This document shows, piece by piece, positions 37,101 to 45,055 of a stretch of DNA of 64,000 bases. This stretch comes from CAVVXN01 sp963772585 (GTDB lineage: Bacteria > Planctomycetota > PLA2 > JAEUHO01), in contig CAVYXV010000004.1 of assembly GCA_963772585.1 (NCBI GenBank), forward strand, positions 248,001 through 312,000, in the 5' to 3' direction. Under the pieces are notes generated by a model. The model did not search any database, was not told the origin of the DNA, and was given only the letters and a program-made list of their open reading frames with translations. Position numbers and translations under genes: made by a program. Numbering within the stretch: the first letter of the stretch is position 1; each line of letters begins with the position of its first letter.

Positions 37101-39059
37101 GTGCTCCGGGTCGTCGTCGCCGCGCCGCCCTTCGTCGCCGACCCCGACGACCTCGCGCGCCTGCCGGCCGCGGCCGACATCGTCGAGCTCCGGCTCGACC
37201 TCCTGGAGGACGCCGCGCGCCGACCCGACGCCTGGGTCGAGCGCTCGCCACGCCCGGTGATGGCCACCGTGCGCCGTCGCGTCGAGGGCGGCGCCTTCGT
37301 CGGCACGCCCGAGGAGGCCGCGCGCATCCTCGAGCGCGCCGCCGCGGCCGGTGCGGCGTACCTCGACGTCGAGCAGGGCGTGGGGGACTACCTCGCGGCC
37401 CTCCCGGCGGGGGTCCGCCTCGTGGCGTCCCGGCACGGCGACGGGCCCTTCTCGTTCCGTCCTCCGGCGAGGATCGCCGGTCGCGCGCCCGCCTTCGCGA
37501 AGCACGCGTGGCGCGTGGCCTCCCGCGCGGACCTCGAGGCAATGGAGCGGATCGTGTCGGGCGATGCCGCCGCAGGCGGCCCGGGCACCGTCGCCGTCCC
37601 GTTCGGTCCCCTCGGGGCGTTGAGGGCCGCGCTCTCCCGCGGCCTGCTCTACGGCGGCGCCGACGAGGCGGGCGTAGGCGTCGTCGAAGGCCAGCCTGCG
37701 CTGCGGGTCCTGCTCGACGAGCTGCGCGCCGGCGAGGTCACCCCCGGCGCCCGCCGCTTCGGCCTCCTGGGCCGCCCGCCCTCGCGATCGCCCTCGCCTG
37801 CGATGCACAACGCGGCCTTTCGTCACCACGATCTCGACGCGATCTACGTCCCGCTTCCCGGGCTCGACCCCGCGAGCGCCCTCGAGCTGGGCTTCGCGGG
37901 CTTCAGCGTCACGACGCCCTACAAGGCGGCCGCGCTCGCCGTGGCGTCCGAGGCGGACGCCACGGCCCGCGAGACCGGGGCGGCGAACACCCTCGTCCTC
38001 GTCCCCGGCGGCTACCGCGCCTCGAACACGGACGTCGATGCCGTCGAGGCCGCGCTCCCGCCCGCCTCCCCCGGAGCGTCCGGCGCGTACGTCCACGGTG
38101 CCGGCGGGTACGCCCGGGCCGCGATCGTGGCCCTTCGCCGCCGCGGGTACGCGGTGCGCGTCGGCGCCCGGCGTGCCGAGGCCGCACGCGCGCTCGCCGA
38201 TGCGTTCGGCATCGAGGGCGACGGCGGGATCTGGCGGCGGCGACGCGAGGATGCCGTCCTCGTGAACGCCACGCCGCTCGGCACCGACGGGACGCGTCCC
38301 GCGCCCCTCGCGGAGGGATCCCTGGAGGGTCTGTGGATCCTCGACGCGCCCTACGCCGCGGCGGGGAAGCGCACCGGTCTCGAGGCGGCCGGGTCGGCCG
38401 AGGGAGCACGCGTCGTGGGCGGTCGCGCGCTCCTCCGTCTCCAGGCAAGGGCGCAGGCGGCCCTGTTCTGCGGACGCGCCGTGCCTGACTTCGTGCTCGA
38501 TCTCGCGCTGCGCTCGCTGCGCCCGCTGTGTCTGCTCGGGCTCCGTGGCGCCGGGAAGACGACGGCGGGGCGCCTCGTTGCCCGGCTCGCCGGCCGTCCC
38601 TTCCTCGACCTCGACGACGAGGTCGAACGCATCACGGGACGCACGCCGGCAACGTGGATCGAGACCGAGGGCGAAGCGGCGTTCCGGCGCGTCGAGGCGG
38701 ACGCCCTCTCGCGGGTCGCCGGCCGGCGCGGTCTCGTCGTCGCGTGCGGCGGCGGCGTCCTCGAGCACCCGTCGTCCCGAACGATCATCGAGACGCAGGC
38801 GGATGCGGTGTGGCTCTCCCTACCGCCGGCGACGGCGGCGCGGCGCATGCGGGGGGACGCGCGACGGCGTCCCCCTCTCGTCGAGGGCGCCGGTGCCGAG
38901 GAGGAGGCACGCCTCCTCCTCCGGCGCCGCGAAGACGCCTGGCGGAGCGTGGCGGGGCAGATCGTCGACGCGTCCCGGGAGGGCGAAGCCGTCGCCCGCG
39001 ACGTGCTCGAAGCATGGACCGGCATCCGCCTCGACGAATGCGCGAATCGCGCCCCCTGA
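37101..39059 (+). CDS. Trifunctional AroD-AroE-AroK shikimate-pathway fusion
   Basis: 652 residues from GTG 37101, 16 bases after panD. Three consecutive enzyme domains. (1) Type I 3-dehydroquinate dehydratase, about 1-210: VELRLDLLE, His112, Schiff-base Lys134, LSRG Arg180, EGQP Gln198. (2) Shikimate dehydrogenase, about 218-470: SRSPSPAMHN (228-237), SVTTPYK with Lys275, NTD (309-311), nucleotide-binding GAGG (333-336), NATPLG. (3) Shikimate kinase, about 475-645: P-loop GLRGAGKTT (480-488), LDDEVE, ETEGEAAFRR, CGGGVL. All key residues are present, so three successive steps from dehydroquinate to shikimate 3-phosphate are expected in one chain. The domain order differs from fungal AROM (where the kinase precedes dehydratase and dehydrogenase). 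Confidence 0.92.
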   Translation: MLRVVVAAPPFVADPDDLARLPAAADIVELRLDLLEDAARRPDAWVERSPRPVMATVRRRVEGGAFVGTPEEAARILERAAAAGAAYLDVEQGVGDYLAALPAGVRLVASRHGDGPFSFRPPARIAGRAPAFAKHAWRVASRADLEAMERIVSGDAAAGGPGTVAVPFGPLGALRAALSRGLLYGGADEAGVGVVEGQPALRVLLDELRAGEVTPGARRFGLLGRPPSRSPSPAMHNAAFRHHDLDAIYVPLPGLDPASALELGFAGFSVTTPYKAAALAVASEADATARETGAANTLVLVPGGYRASNTDVDAVEAALPPASPGASGAYVHGAGGYARAAIVALRRRGYAVRVGARRAEAARALADAFGIEGDGGIWRRRREDAVLVNATPLGTDGTRPAPLAEGSLEGLWILDAPYAAAGKRTGLEAAGSAEGARVVGGRALLRLQARAQAALFCGRAVPDFVLDLALRSLRPLCLLGLRGAGKTTAGRLVARLAGRPFLDLDDEVERITGRTPATWIETEGEAAFRRVEADALSRVAGRRGLVVACGGGVLEHPSSRTIIETQADAVWLSLPPATAARRMRGDARRRPPLVEGAGAEEEARLLLRRREDAWRSVAGQIVDASREGEAVARDVLEAWTGIRLDECANRAP

Positions 39060-39075
39060 GGCGTTTCTCCGCGTC

Positions 39076-39103
39076 TTGACGGTTCGGTGGGGCGGCGTAG
39101 ACT
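39076..39103 (+). promoter_or_regulatory. Sigma-70-like promoter upstream of the HEAT-repeat gene
   Basis: TTGACG, 16-base spacer, TAGACT. It lies just after the aro fusion gene and would give a leader of about 105 bases before the ATG at 39216. One of the better promoter matches in the window. Confidence 0.5.
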
Positions 39104-39215
39104 TCGCGTGGACCGCACTCCGGATGCGGGTTCGGCGGCGAGTCGATCCGGCAACTCCCTCCCTTGAGCCCCGGGCTCGTTCCGGATTCGGCCACCAGCC
39201 CCCGAGCCGATAGCC

Positions 39216-41846
39216 ATGACCGTGCATGTTCCTCTTCTTTCGCCGCTCCCGCCGAGGCGGCGAACTGCGACTGGGGTGCTCGCGTTCCTCGGCGTGCTCC
39301 TGGCGTGCCTGACCCTCGTCGCCACCGCGGTCGCCGGGGACCCCAAGGAGGACCCGGCCGACCCGCCCGGGCGGGAGCAACCTGCGCCGGAGACGCCGAA
39401 CCCCGACCCGCCCCCGCCCCCTCCCCCGAAGGTGCCGGGAGGCCCCGTCGTCCCGCCGCCGGGACCGGGGCAGCCGGTCGAACCCGGCGCCGTCGAGCCG
39501 CCGCCGCCGCCGGAGGAGGACCTCTTCGCGGACCTGCTGGCGGGCAAGACGGACGGCGAGTGGCGCGGCGTGCTCAATCGCATCCGCAAGGAGAAGGACG
39601 CCACCTGGATCGGGAGGGAGCTCGGGCAGCTCTTCCGCGACCGCGCGCGCTTCGCCGATCGCGCCGACCTCGTGGCGTTCGCGGCGGCGTACCTGGCCGA
39701 CAACCACAACGACGGGAAGGTGCTGCTCGCCGGCGACATCCTCCGTCGTGCGTACGGCGACGACGCGTTCCTGGAAGCGCTGCGGCGCCACATCACGGCG
39801 GGCGAAGGCGGCTGGGCCCGGCTTCTCGACGCGGCGCGCGCGATGCTCGCGTCCGAAGATCCCGAGAGCCGTGCCGTGGGCGCGTGGTTCCTCTGCCGCG
39901 AGGACGGGGAGCAGCGGGAGCGGGTCCGTCGCGACCTCCTCCAGCAGGCGCGCGCCGACCTGCCGTGGCTCGAACAGGGCGGCGAGGCGGCCCGCGGTCT
40001 CGCCCGCGCCTACCTGGACGCCTTCGCGACGCTCCTCCAGTACCGCTTCCCGACGGTCGAGGAGGCCGTGGCCACGCTGGAGAAGCTCGACGACCTCGAC
40101 CTCGCCGCGCTCATCCGCGAGTTGTCCCGCCTGAAGGACGCTCCCACGTCGCCCCTCGCGAAGAAGACGCTGGAGTACGGCAAGCGCCTCGTCGATGCGG
40201 CCGTGGCCGCGGGCAAGGTCGAGGATCTCGAGGAGTTCCTGGACCCGGCACGGACGCCCATGGCCGCGGTTCGGCGCTACGCCATGCTGAAGGCCCCCTC
40301 GCTCGCGCCGTCCAACAACGCGGCGTGGGCCCGCATCCTGGAGAGGATCTTCCGGCGGGAGGACGACGCCGAGGTCCTGGGAGGGGCCCTGAACCTGCTC
40401 TCGCAGGTTCGTTTCGCCGAGCAGCCCGACCACGCCCTCGCGCTCTCCTCGGCGATCGCGCGCCGCCTGCTCGCCCACGGCGCGGTCGGCGGAGCCGCGC
40501 GCGATCGGACGGAGGACCGCGTGCGCATGGCGCAGGCCATCGCCTCACTCCGGGCGAGGACCGAGGAGTTCCGGACCCTGCTCGACCACTCGGCCGAGCT
40601 CGAGACGCCGGTCCTGGCCGAGCTCGTCCGCGCGCTCGGGCGCATCGACGGGGCGAGCACGATGGAGATCCTCGGGTACTTCCGACAGGGAGACGACGGC
40701 AGCGACCGCGGCCGCGAGATCCGGATCGCCGCGGTGGACGCACTGGGCCGTCCCGGCCTGGGGGCGGCAGGGCAGGACGGCGACCGCGCCGGCGCCGCCC
40801 TGCGCGAGATGCTCGGCGGCGAAGGCGACCTGGGCATCGGCCGCGTGGACGATCCTCGCGTGCGGCTCAACGCCCTGCGGAGCCTGGGGAACCATCCGGG
40901 CGAGGCCACGGCCGACCTGCTGCGCCGGCTCGCGCTCGGAAGCGACGAGGCCGAGGCGAAGGTCGCCATCGTCGTGCTGCGCAAGATCGCCGTGTCGGGC
41001 GCCAACGCCGTGGGGGCGCTGGCGGAGATCGTGATCGACGAGACCGCCGCCACGCCGCGGCGGATCGAGGCCCTGCAGGCGCTTGCGGGGATGAAGGGGG
41101 CCGCGCAGGAAGACGCCGTCGTGCGGGCCCGCGGGACGGCGCGTCGCGTGCTCGAGTCGAAAGCCGATGTCGAGGTACGCAAGGAGGCCGCGCGGACCGC
41201 GGCGGCGCTCGCCGACCCCACGGCGCTCGACGCCGTCGCCGGCTTCTGGCTGGAGGCCCCCGCCGACGAGGACCGCCGCATCGCCTTCCGCGACTTGATC
41301 GACGCGGTCGCCTCCACCGGAGAGGGGCAGGACGTGGCGATCGCCCGCACGCTCGACGGGCTCCGCGGAAAGGCCCCGAAGGCGGGACTCGAGGCCCTCA
41401 CGCGCTCGCTCCTCGAACGCCATCCCCGAAATCCCTTCCGGCGCGTCATGTGCCTGATCCTGCTCGACCGCGCGCAGGAGGAGGGCACTCCCCCCGACGC
41501 CGCCAGGGCCGCGCTGGAGGAGGCCGACCTGCTTCTCCAGGCCATCCTGGGCCCGGAGCCGCAGGACGACGAGTACGGCGCCCTCGGCCTGCGCGTCCGG
41601 GTGAAGGCCCTGCTCGGGGATCTGGCGAAGGACGCCGCGGCGAAGAAGACGCACTGGCTGGAGGCGGTCCGCCTCGCGGCCCGGAGCACCGACCCCGAGG
41701 TCGCGACCGAGGGACGCGCCGTCGCGGAGCACTTCGACGATCCGAAGCTCTCCAAGGCGTTGACGCCCGACGAGCGGCGTCGACTGGGGGAGGATCGCGC
41801 GGCGCTCGAGAAGGTGCTCGTGGGGCGAACGCCGCCGGACCGGTAA
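39216..41846 (+). CDS. Exported or membrane-anchored HEAT repeat protein
   Basis: 876 residues. A signal peptide or anchor (TGVLAFLGVLLACLTLVATAVAG, about 19-41) is followed by a striking Pro-rich linker (about 45-100) with PPPPPPP runs. Nearly everything after that is helical repeats of HEAT type, for example DPRVRLNALRSLGNHPGEATADLLRRLA and EVRKEAARTAAALADPTALDAV. HEAT solenoids bind proteins; no catalytic motif was seen. It has its own promoter-like element and converges on the nuclease gene across 26 bases. The Pro-rich linker may span the periplasm or cell wall; this is inference. Confidence 0.78.
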   Translation: MTVHVPLLSPLPPRRRTATGVLAFLGVLLACLTLVATAVAGDPKEDPADPPGREQPAPETPNPDPPPPPPPKVPGGPVVPPPGPGQPVEPGAVEPPPPPEEDLFADLLAGKTDGEWRGVLNRIRKEKDATWIGRELGQLFRDRARFADRADLVAFAAAYLADNHNDGKVLLAGDILRRAYGDDAFLEALRRHITAGEGGWARLLDAARAMLASEDPESRAVGAWFLCREDGEQRERVRRDLLQQARADLPWLEQGGEAARGLARAYLDAFATLLQYRFPTVEEAVATLEKLDDLDLAALIRELSRLKDAPTSPLAKKTLEYGKRLVDAAVAAGKVEDLEEFLDPARTPMAAVRRYAMLKAPSLAPSNNAAWARILERIFRREDDAEVLGGALNLLSQVRFAEQPDHALALSSAIARRLLAHGAVGGAARDRTEDRVRMAQAIASLRARTEEFRTLLDHSAELETPVLAELVRALGRIDGASTMEILGYFRQGDDGSDRGREIRIAAVDALGRPGLGAAGQDGDRAGAALREMLGGEGDLGIGRVDDPRVRLNALRSLGNHPGEATADLLRRLALGSDEAEAKVAIVVLRKIAVSGANAVGALAEIVIDETAATPRRIEALQALAGMKGAAQEDAVVRARGTARRVLESKADVEVRKEAARTAAALADPTALDAVAGFWLEAPADEDRRIAFRDLIDAVASTGEGQDVAIARTLDGLRGKAPKAGLEALTRSLLERHPRNPFRRVMCLILLDRAQEEGTPPDAARAALEEADLLLQAILGPEPQDDEYGALGLRVRVKALLGDLAKDAAAKKTHWLEAVRLAARSTDPEVATEGRAVAEHFDDPKLSKALTPDERRRLGEDRAALEKVLVGRTPPDR

Positions 41847-41872
41847 CCCCGCGAACCCGCCGCGCCGCTGGT

Positions 41873-42490
41873 TCAGCGTCCGCCGTCGTCGCCGGACGGC
41901 GGCGGGCAGGGGTAGCGGCCGATCCCCCGCAGGTACTTCGACACGTCGTGCATGCGCGCCCGGTAGCGGTACGGCGCCTCGAAGGGCACGGGACCCGCGG
42001 CCTTGGCGGCGGCCAGTACTTCGGCCGCGGGTTCCTTCAATCCGTTGTCGCCGAAGTGGCTGACCGTCTCGACGGCGAGGCCCGCGGCGACGACGAGCAC
42101 CGAGTAGTTCCGCCCGTCGAGGTACAGGTAGCCGAGCGTGCGTCCGTACGGGTCCTTCTGGCCGGAGCGCAGGAGCTCGACCTTGTCGGTGACGGCGAGG
42201 CACCCTCGGAGGAACGCCGTGGCGGCGTCGCCGAACGGCTGGGCGTACGGAAGGTCGTGCTCGGGATGGAAGATCTCCGGCGTGTCGATGCCCAGGACCC
42301 GGACGGTCTCGTGGCCCGCGGGCCAGCGCAGCAGGACGGAGTCGCCGTCGTCCACCGTCACGAGATCCAGCGGCACCCGGACCCGCTCCCGGCCGTCGTC
42401 GGCCCGCGGCCGGCGGGCCGGCGGGCCGGCCAGGAGGAGCGCGAGGGCGAGGAGGAACAGCGGGGGGCGGAGGATGAGGCGCTGGCGCAT
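41873..42490 (-). CDS. Exported thermonuclease (SNase-like)
   Basis: 205 residues. Signal peptide (LILRPPLFLLALALLLAGPPA) followed by a staphylococcal-nuclease OB-fold domain (about 38-170). The calcium-site and catalytic pattern is visible: VDDGDSVLL, VRVLGIDTPE (Arg, Asp, Glu) and DPYGRTLGYLYLDG (second Arg). SNases cut DNA and RNA and need Ca2+. Probably secreted or periplasmic, for nutrient scavenging or biofilm DNA turnover. Start ATG 42490 was chosen for the signal peptide. No partner gene is evident; the neighbours are convergent (HEAT protein) and divergent (small protein). Confidence 0.88.
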   Translation of the reverse strand: MRQRLILRPPLFLLALALLLAGPPARRPRADDGRERVRVPLDLVTVDDGDSVLLRWPAGHETVRVLGIDTPEIFHPEHDLPYAQPFGDAATAFLRGCLAVTDKVELLRSGQKDPYGRTLGYLYLDGRNYSVLVVAAGLAVETVSHFGDNGLKEPAAEVLAAAKAAGPVPFEAPYRYRARMHDVSKYLRGIGRYPCPPPSGDDGGR

Positions 42491-42637
42491 CGCGGTCTCC
42501 GGGGGGTCGTGGCCGTGCCAGTATCCCCACGGTCCGGACGGCGATTCGCCGTCGCCCCCTGCTGGCGGTCGCCTCCGTCCTCGCGTAGCCTCCGCCCGCG
42601 CACGGTCCCGAGTCCCGGGCGGACGCGTGGAGGCCCC

Positions 42638-42910
42638 ATGGCGGCGCCGAAGATCTACGAGGTCGACCTTCCCGAGGGCGTGACGCCCGCCGAAGGCCTC
42701 GATCAGGCCCGCGCGAAGGCGCGCGGTGCCGGGATCCGCATCGAGGGCGACGAGTCGGGAGGGACCTTTGGCGGGACCGCCGAGGGGCGCTACACCGTCT
42801 CCGAACGGCGCCTCCGGCTCGAAGTGCGGAAGAAGCCGGCGTTCGTCCCGTGGAGCCTCGTGGAGAAGGGGCTCCGGCAGGTCTTCGGGGACGTCCGTAC
42901 GGTCGCGTAG
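42638..42910 (+). CDS. Small cytoplasmic hypothetical protein
   Basis: 90 residues, ATG 42638 with GGAGG 5 bases before it. No signal or membrane segment. Predicted alpha/beta fold with a helix EGLDQARAKARGAGIRIEGDE, then strands GTFGGTAEGRYTVSERRLRLEVRKKP and a C-terminal amphipathic segment WSLVEKGLRQVFGDV. The regular alternation suggests a small globular domain. Family not recognised. Confidence 0.65.
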   Translation: MAAPKIYEVDLPEGVTPAEGLDQARAKARGAGIRIEGDESGGTFGGTAEGRYTVSERRLRLEVRKKPAFVPWSLVEKGLRQVFGDVRTVA

Positions 42911-42937
42911 AGCCGGCCGCGGGTAGAATGGGGGGCG

Positions 42938-44557
42938 ATGCGCTTCTCGCGCTTCCCCGCGCTGCTTCTGCTGGCCGCCCTGCTGCCCGTGGGGGGCCTT
43001 CCGCTCGGTCGGGCGGGGGAATCGGCGGACGACGGCCACGTCGCGCCGTTCGCGCGGGCCCCGGACGCGGCGACCCACCCCGGGCCCGACGCGGACCTCT
43101 TCGCGGAGGGCGTCGCGCTGCAGGCGAAGGGGCGCTACGTGGGCGCGCGCCGCGTCTTCTGGCGGTTGCTGGACGAGTACCCCGACTCGCCATTCGCTCC
43201 CGAGGCGCGCGACCGCTCCGACGAGAACGCCTTCCTCGGCTACAGCCCGATGCGGGCGCCGGAGCCCTCCGCCCATCGCATCGACGTGGCCCTGATGGGG
43301 GACGGGTACCGCATCCAGGATCAGCGTTCCTTCGACAAGGCCGCCGTCGGCCACCTCGAGGTCCTGTTGCGCGAACCCGCGCTGAAGGAGTACCAGGACT
43401 ACTTCCTGTTCTGGCGCTTCAACCTCGCCAGCAAGGAGAGGGGCGTCGACGACGTCGACCGTTCGCCGCCCGACGAGGAACTCGATGCGCGCAAGAGGCG
43501 GCGCCACGGGCCCAAGGTGAGGGAGTACTCCACGGCGCTCGACTGCAAGGCGGCCGGTCCCCAGGGCCAGGTGATGGCCGATCCGGAACGGGTCTGGCAC
43601 TACCTCTCCTACCTCGCCGAGAACGACGGCCAGGCCGTGGTGTTCGCCAAGAGGGGCGCGCTCGGCATGGGCGGAATGGGAATCGCCACGACCGGCCCGA
43701 GGGGCGTCGTCGTGCACGAGTTCGGCCACGCCTTCACCGGGTTGCTCGACGAGTACGCCATCTACGACGAGGAACCCTCAGGCAACGTGGAGTCGGTGAA
43801 CACGACCACCCACCCGGACCACCCGCCCTGGCAGCACTTCCTGGACGCCAAGGTGCCCGGCGTCGGCGTCTACGAGGGCGGCGCCACGTACGTGAAGGGC
43901 GTCTGGCGGCCCGCCCAGGGCTGCGCCATGAACACGGGGGGCAACGTCTACTGCCCCGTCTGCCGGGAAGCGACGATCCTCGCCATCTACAGCTACGTGA
44001 GCCCGATCGACGAGGTCCGTCCCCCCGAGCGGGAGATCCAGGCGGCGCCGGACGACCTCCCGGAGTTGGCCGTCGTCCCGATGCAGCCGCAGACGCACGA
44101 TCTCGACGTCGCCTTCTACCTGGACGACCATCCGCCCGAGACGACCCCCACGGAGGGGGAGGAGACCGCCGAGGACCGCTTCGGCGAGGACATGCTCTCT
44201 CCCGCCGACCGCGAGATCTGGGAGAAGATCAAGAAACGCCGGGAGGCCGAGGGAAAGCTCACGCCGTTGCCGTCCTTCCTGCCCGAGGGGGCGGGAGGCG
44301 CGCGGCGACACGAGGGCACCGGCCGATGGGCGAAGCCGCGGGGCGAGGAGATCCGGGCCAGGCGCCGGAAACAGGAGGGCCACAGGGTCTGGACGGCGGC
44401 GCTCCCCTCGACCCTTCCGCCGGGGCGTTACCGGGTCACGGCCGTCGTCCGGGACGACACGTTGGTCCGTGGCGAACGGTTCCCCTGGGTGCTGCGGGAT
44501 CCGCAGGGACTCCTGGAGGACCGGTGGGTCTGGACGATCGTCGTGTCGGGCCCCTGA
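42938..44557 (+). CDS. Exported M64 family metallopeptidase
   Basis: 539 residues. Signal peptide (FPALLLLAALLPVGGLPLGRAG), a TPR-like N-terminal segment (about 48-90, YVGARRVFWRLLDEYPDSPFA), then an M64 (IgA-peptidase type) domain: IDVALMGDGYR, the zinc site HEFGHAFTGLLDEY (HExxH with a downstream DEY), and the cysteine-containing GCAMN...YCPVCREA. M64 enzymes are secreted zinc peptidases; the natural substrate here is unknown. A charged linker (about 390-480) and a beta-strand-rich C-terminal domain follow. Position 27 bases after a small cytoplasmic protein gene and 39 bases before another suggests co-transcription. Confidence 0.87.
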   Translation: MRFSRFPALLLLAALLPVGGLPLGRAGESADDGHVAPFARAPDAATHPGPDADLFAEGVALQAKGRYVGARRVFWRLLDEYPDSPFAPEARDRSDENAFLGYSPMRAPEPSAHRIDVALMGDGYRIQDQRSFDKAAVGHLEVLLREPALKEYQDYFLFWRFNLASKERGVDDVDRSPPDEELDARKRRRHGPKVREYSTALDCKAAGPQGQVMADPERVWHYLSYLAENDGQAVVFAKRGALGMGGMGIATTGPRGVVVHEFGHAFTGLLDEYAIYDEEPSGNVESVNTTTHPDHPPWQHFLDAKVPGVGVYEGGATYVKGVWRPAQGCAMNTGGNVYCPVCREATILAIYSYVSPIDEVRPPEREIQAAPDDLPELAVVPMQPQTHDLDVAFYLDDHPPETTPTEGEETAEDRFGEDMLSPADREIWEKIKKRREAEGKLTPLPSFLPEGAGGARRHEGTGRWAKPRGEEIRARRRKQEGHRVWTAALPSTLPPGRYRVTAVVRDDTLVRGERFPWVLRDPQGLLEDRWVWTIVVSGP

Positions 44558-44596
44558 ACCTCGAAGGAACCCCTGACCACGAACAGGAGAAGAGCC

Positions 44597-44830
44597 ATGA
44601 CCGAGGAGTCGCAGGAACAAGGCGGTCGCGTTTGCCTGAAGACCTTGCGGTGTCGTCGCACGGGGCAGATGTACCGCGTCGAGCAGCACGTCGAGTGCCC
44701 CTATTGCTCGGGCGACGAGGAGACCGTCCGCCGAGGCGGCAGCTACAAGAACTTCTGCGAGTTCCGCCCCGGGGAGGATCCGGTGGACTTCGGGTTTCCG
44801 CCCGACACCGACCGCTTGCGCCACGGGTAG
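44597..44830 (+). CDS. Small Cys-containing protein, putative zinc-binding
   Basis: 77 residues, ATG 44597 with AGGAGA upstream. Cysteines at 13, 19, 34, 37 and 54, with the pair in CPYC, fit a small zinc ribbon. No signal peptide. The C-terminal half is conserved-looking (SYKNFCEFRPGEDPVDFGFP), ending in an acidic/aromatic stretch. Function not recognised. It lies between the M64 peptidase gene and a small exported-protein gene in one plus-strand run. Confidence 0.68.
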   Translation: MTEESQEQGGRVCLKTLRCRRTGQMYRVEQHVECPYCSGDEETVRRGGSYKNFCEFRPGEDPVDFGFPPDTDRLRHG

Positions 44831-44848
44831 ACCGACGACGGAGGCCTC

Positions 44849-45055
44849 ATGAAGCGACTGATCCTGACGATCCTCGCCTGCCTGCTCGTCGGGCTGGCGT
44901 CCGCCGACGGCTTTGCGCGTGGAGGCCGAGGCTCCTTCGGGGGGGGACGGGCCCGGCGTACCAAGAGCAAGAAGAACGAAGCCCGCGTGCGGGAGCGCAA
45001 GGAGGCCCAGCTTCGAGACAGCCTGCGCGTCGAAGCGGCTCGCGACCGTACCTGA
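44849..45055 (+). CDS. Very small exported basic protein
   Basis: 68 residues, ATG 44849 with GGAGG upstream. Signal peptide (MKRLILTILACLLVGLASADGFA), then a Gly/Arg/Ser segment (RGGRGSFGGGRARRTKSKK) and a charged helix (EARVRERKEAQLRDSLRVEA). Mature product would be about 45 residues and strongly basic. Its stop overlaps the start of the TPR gene (TGATG), implying coupled translation. Function unknown. Confidence 0.65.
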   Translation: MKRLILTILACLLVGLASADGFARGGRGSFGGGRARRTKSKKNEARVRERKEAQLRDSLRVEAARDRT

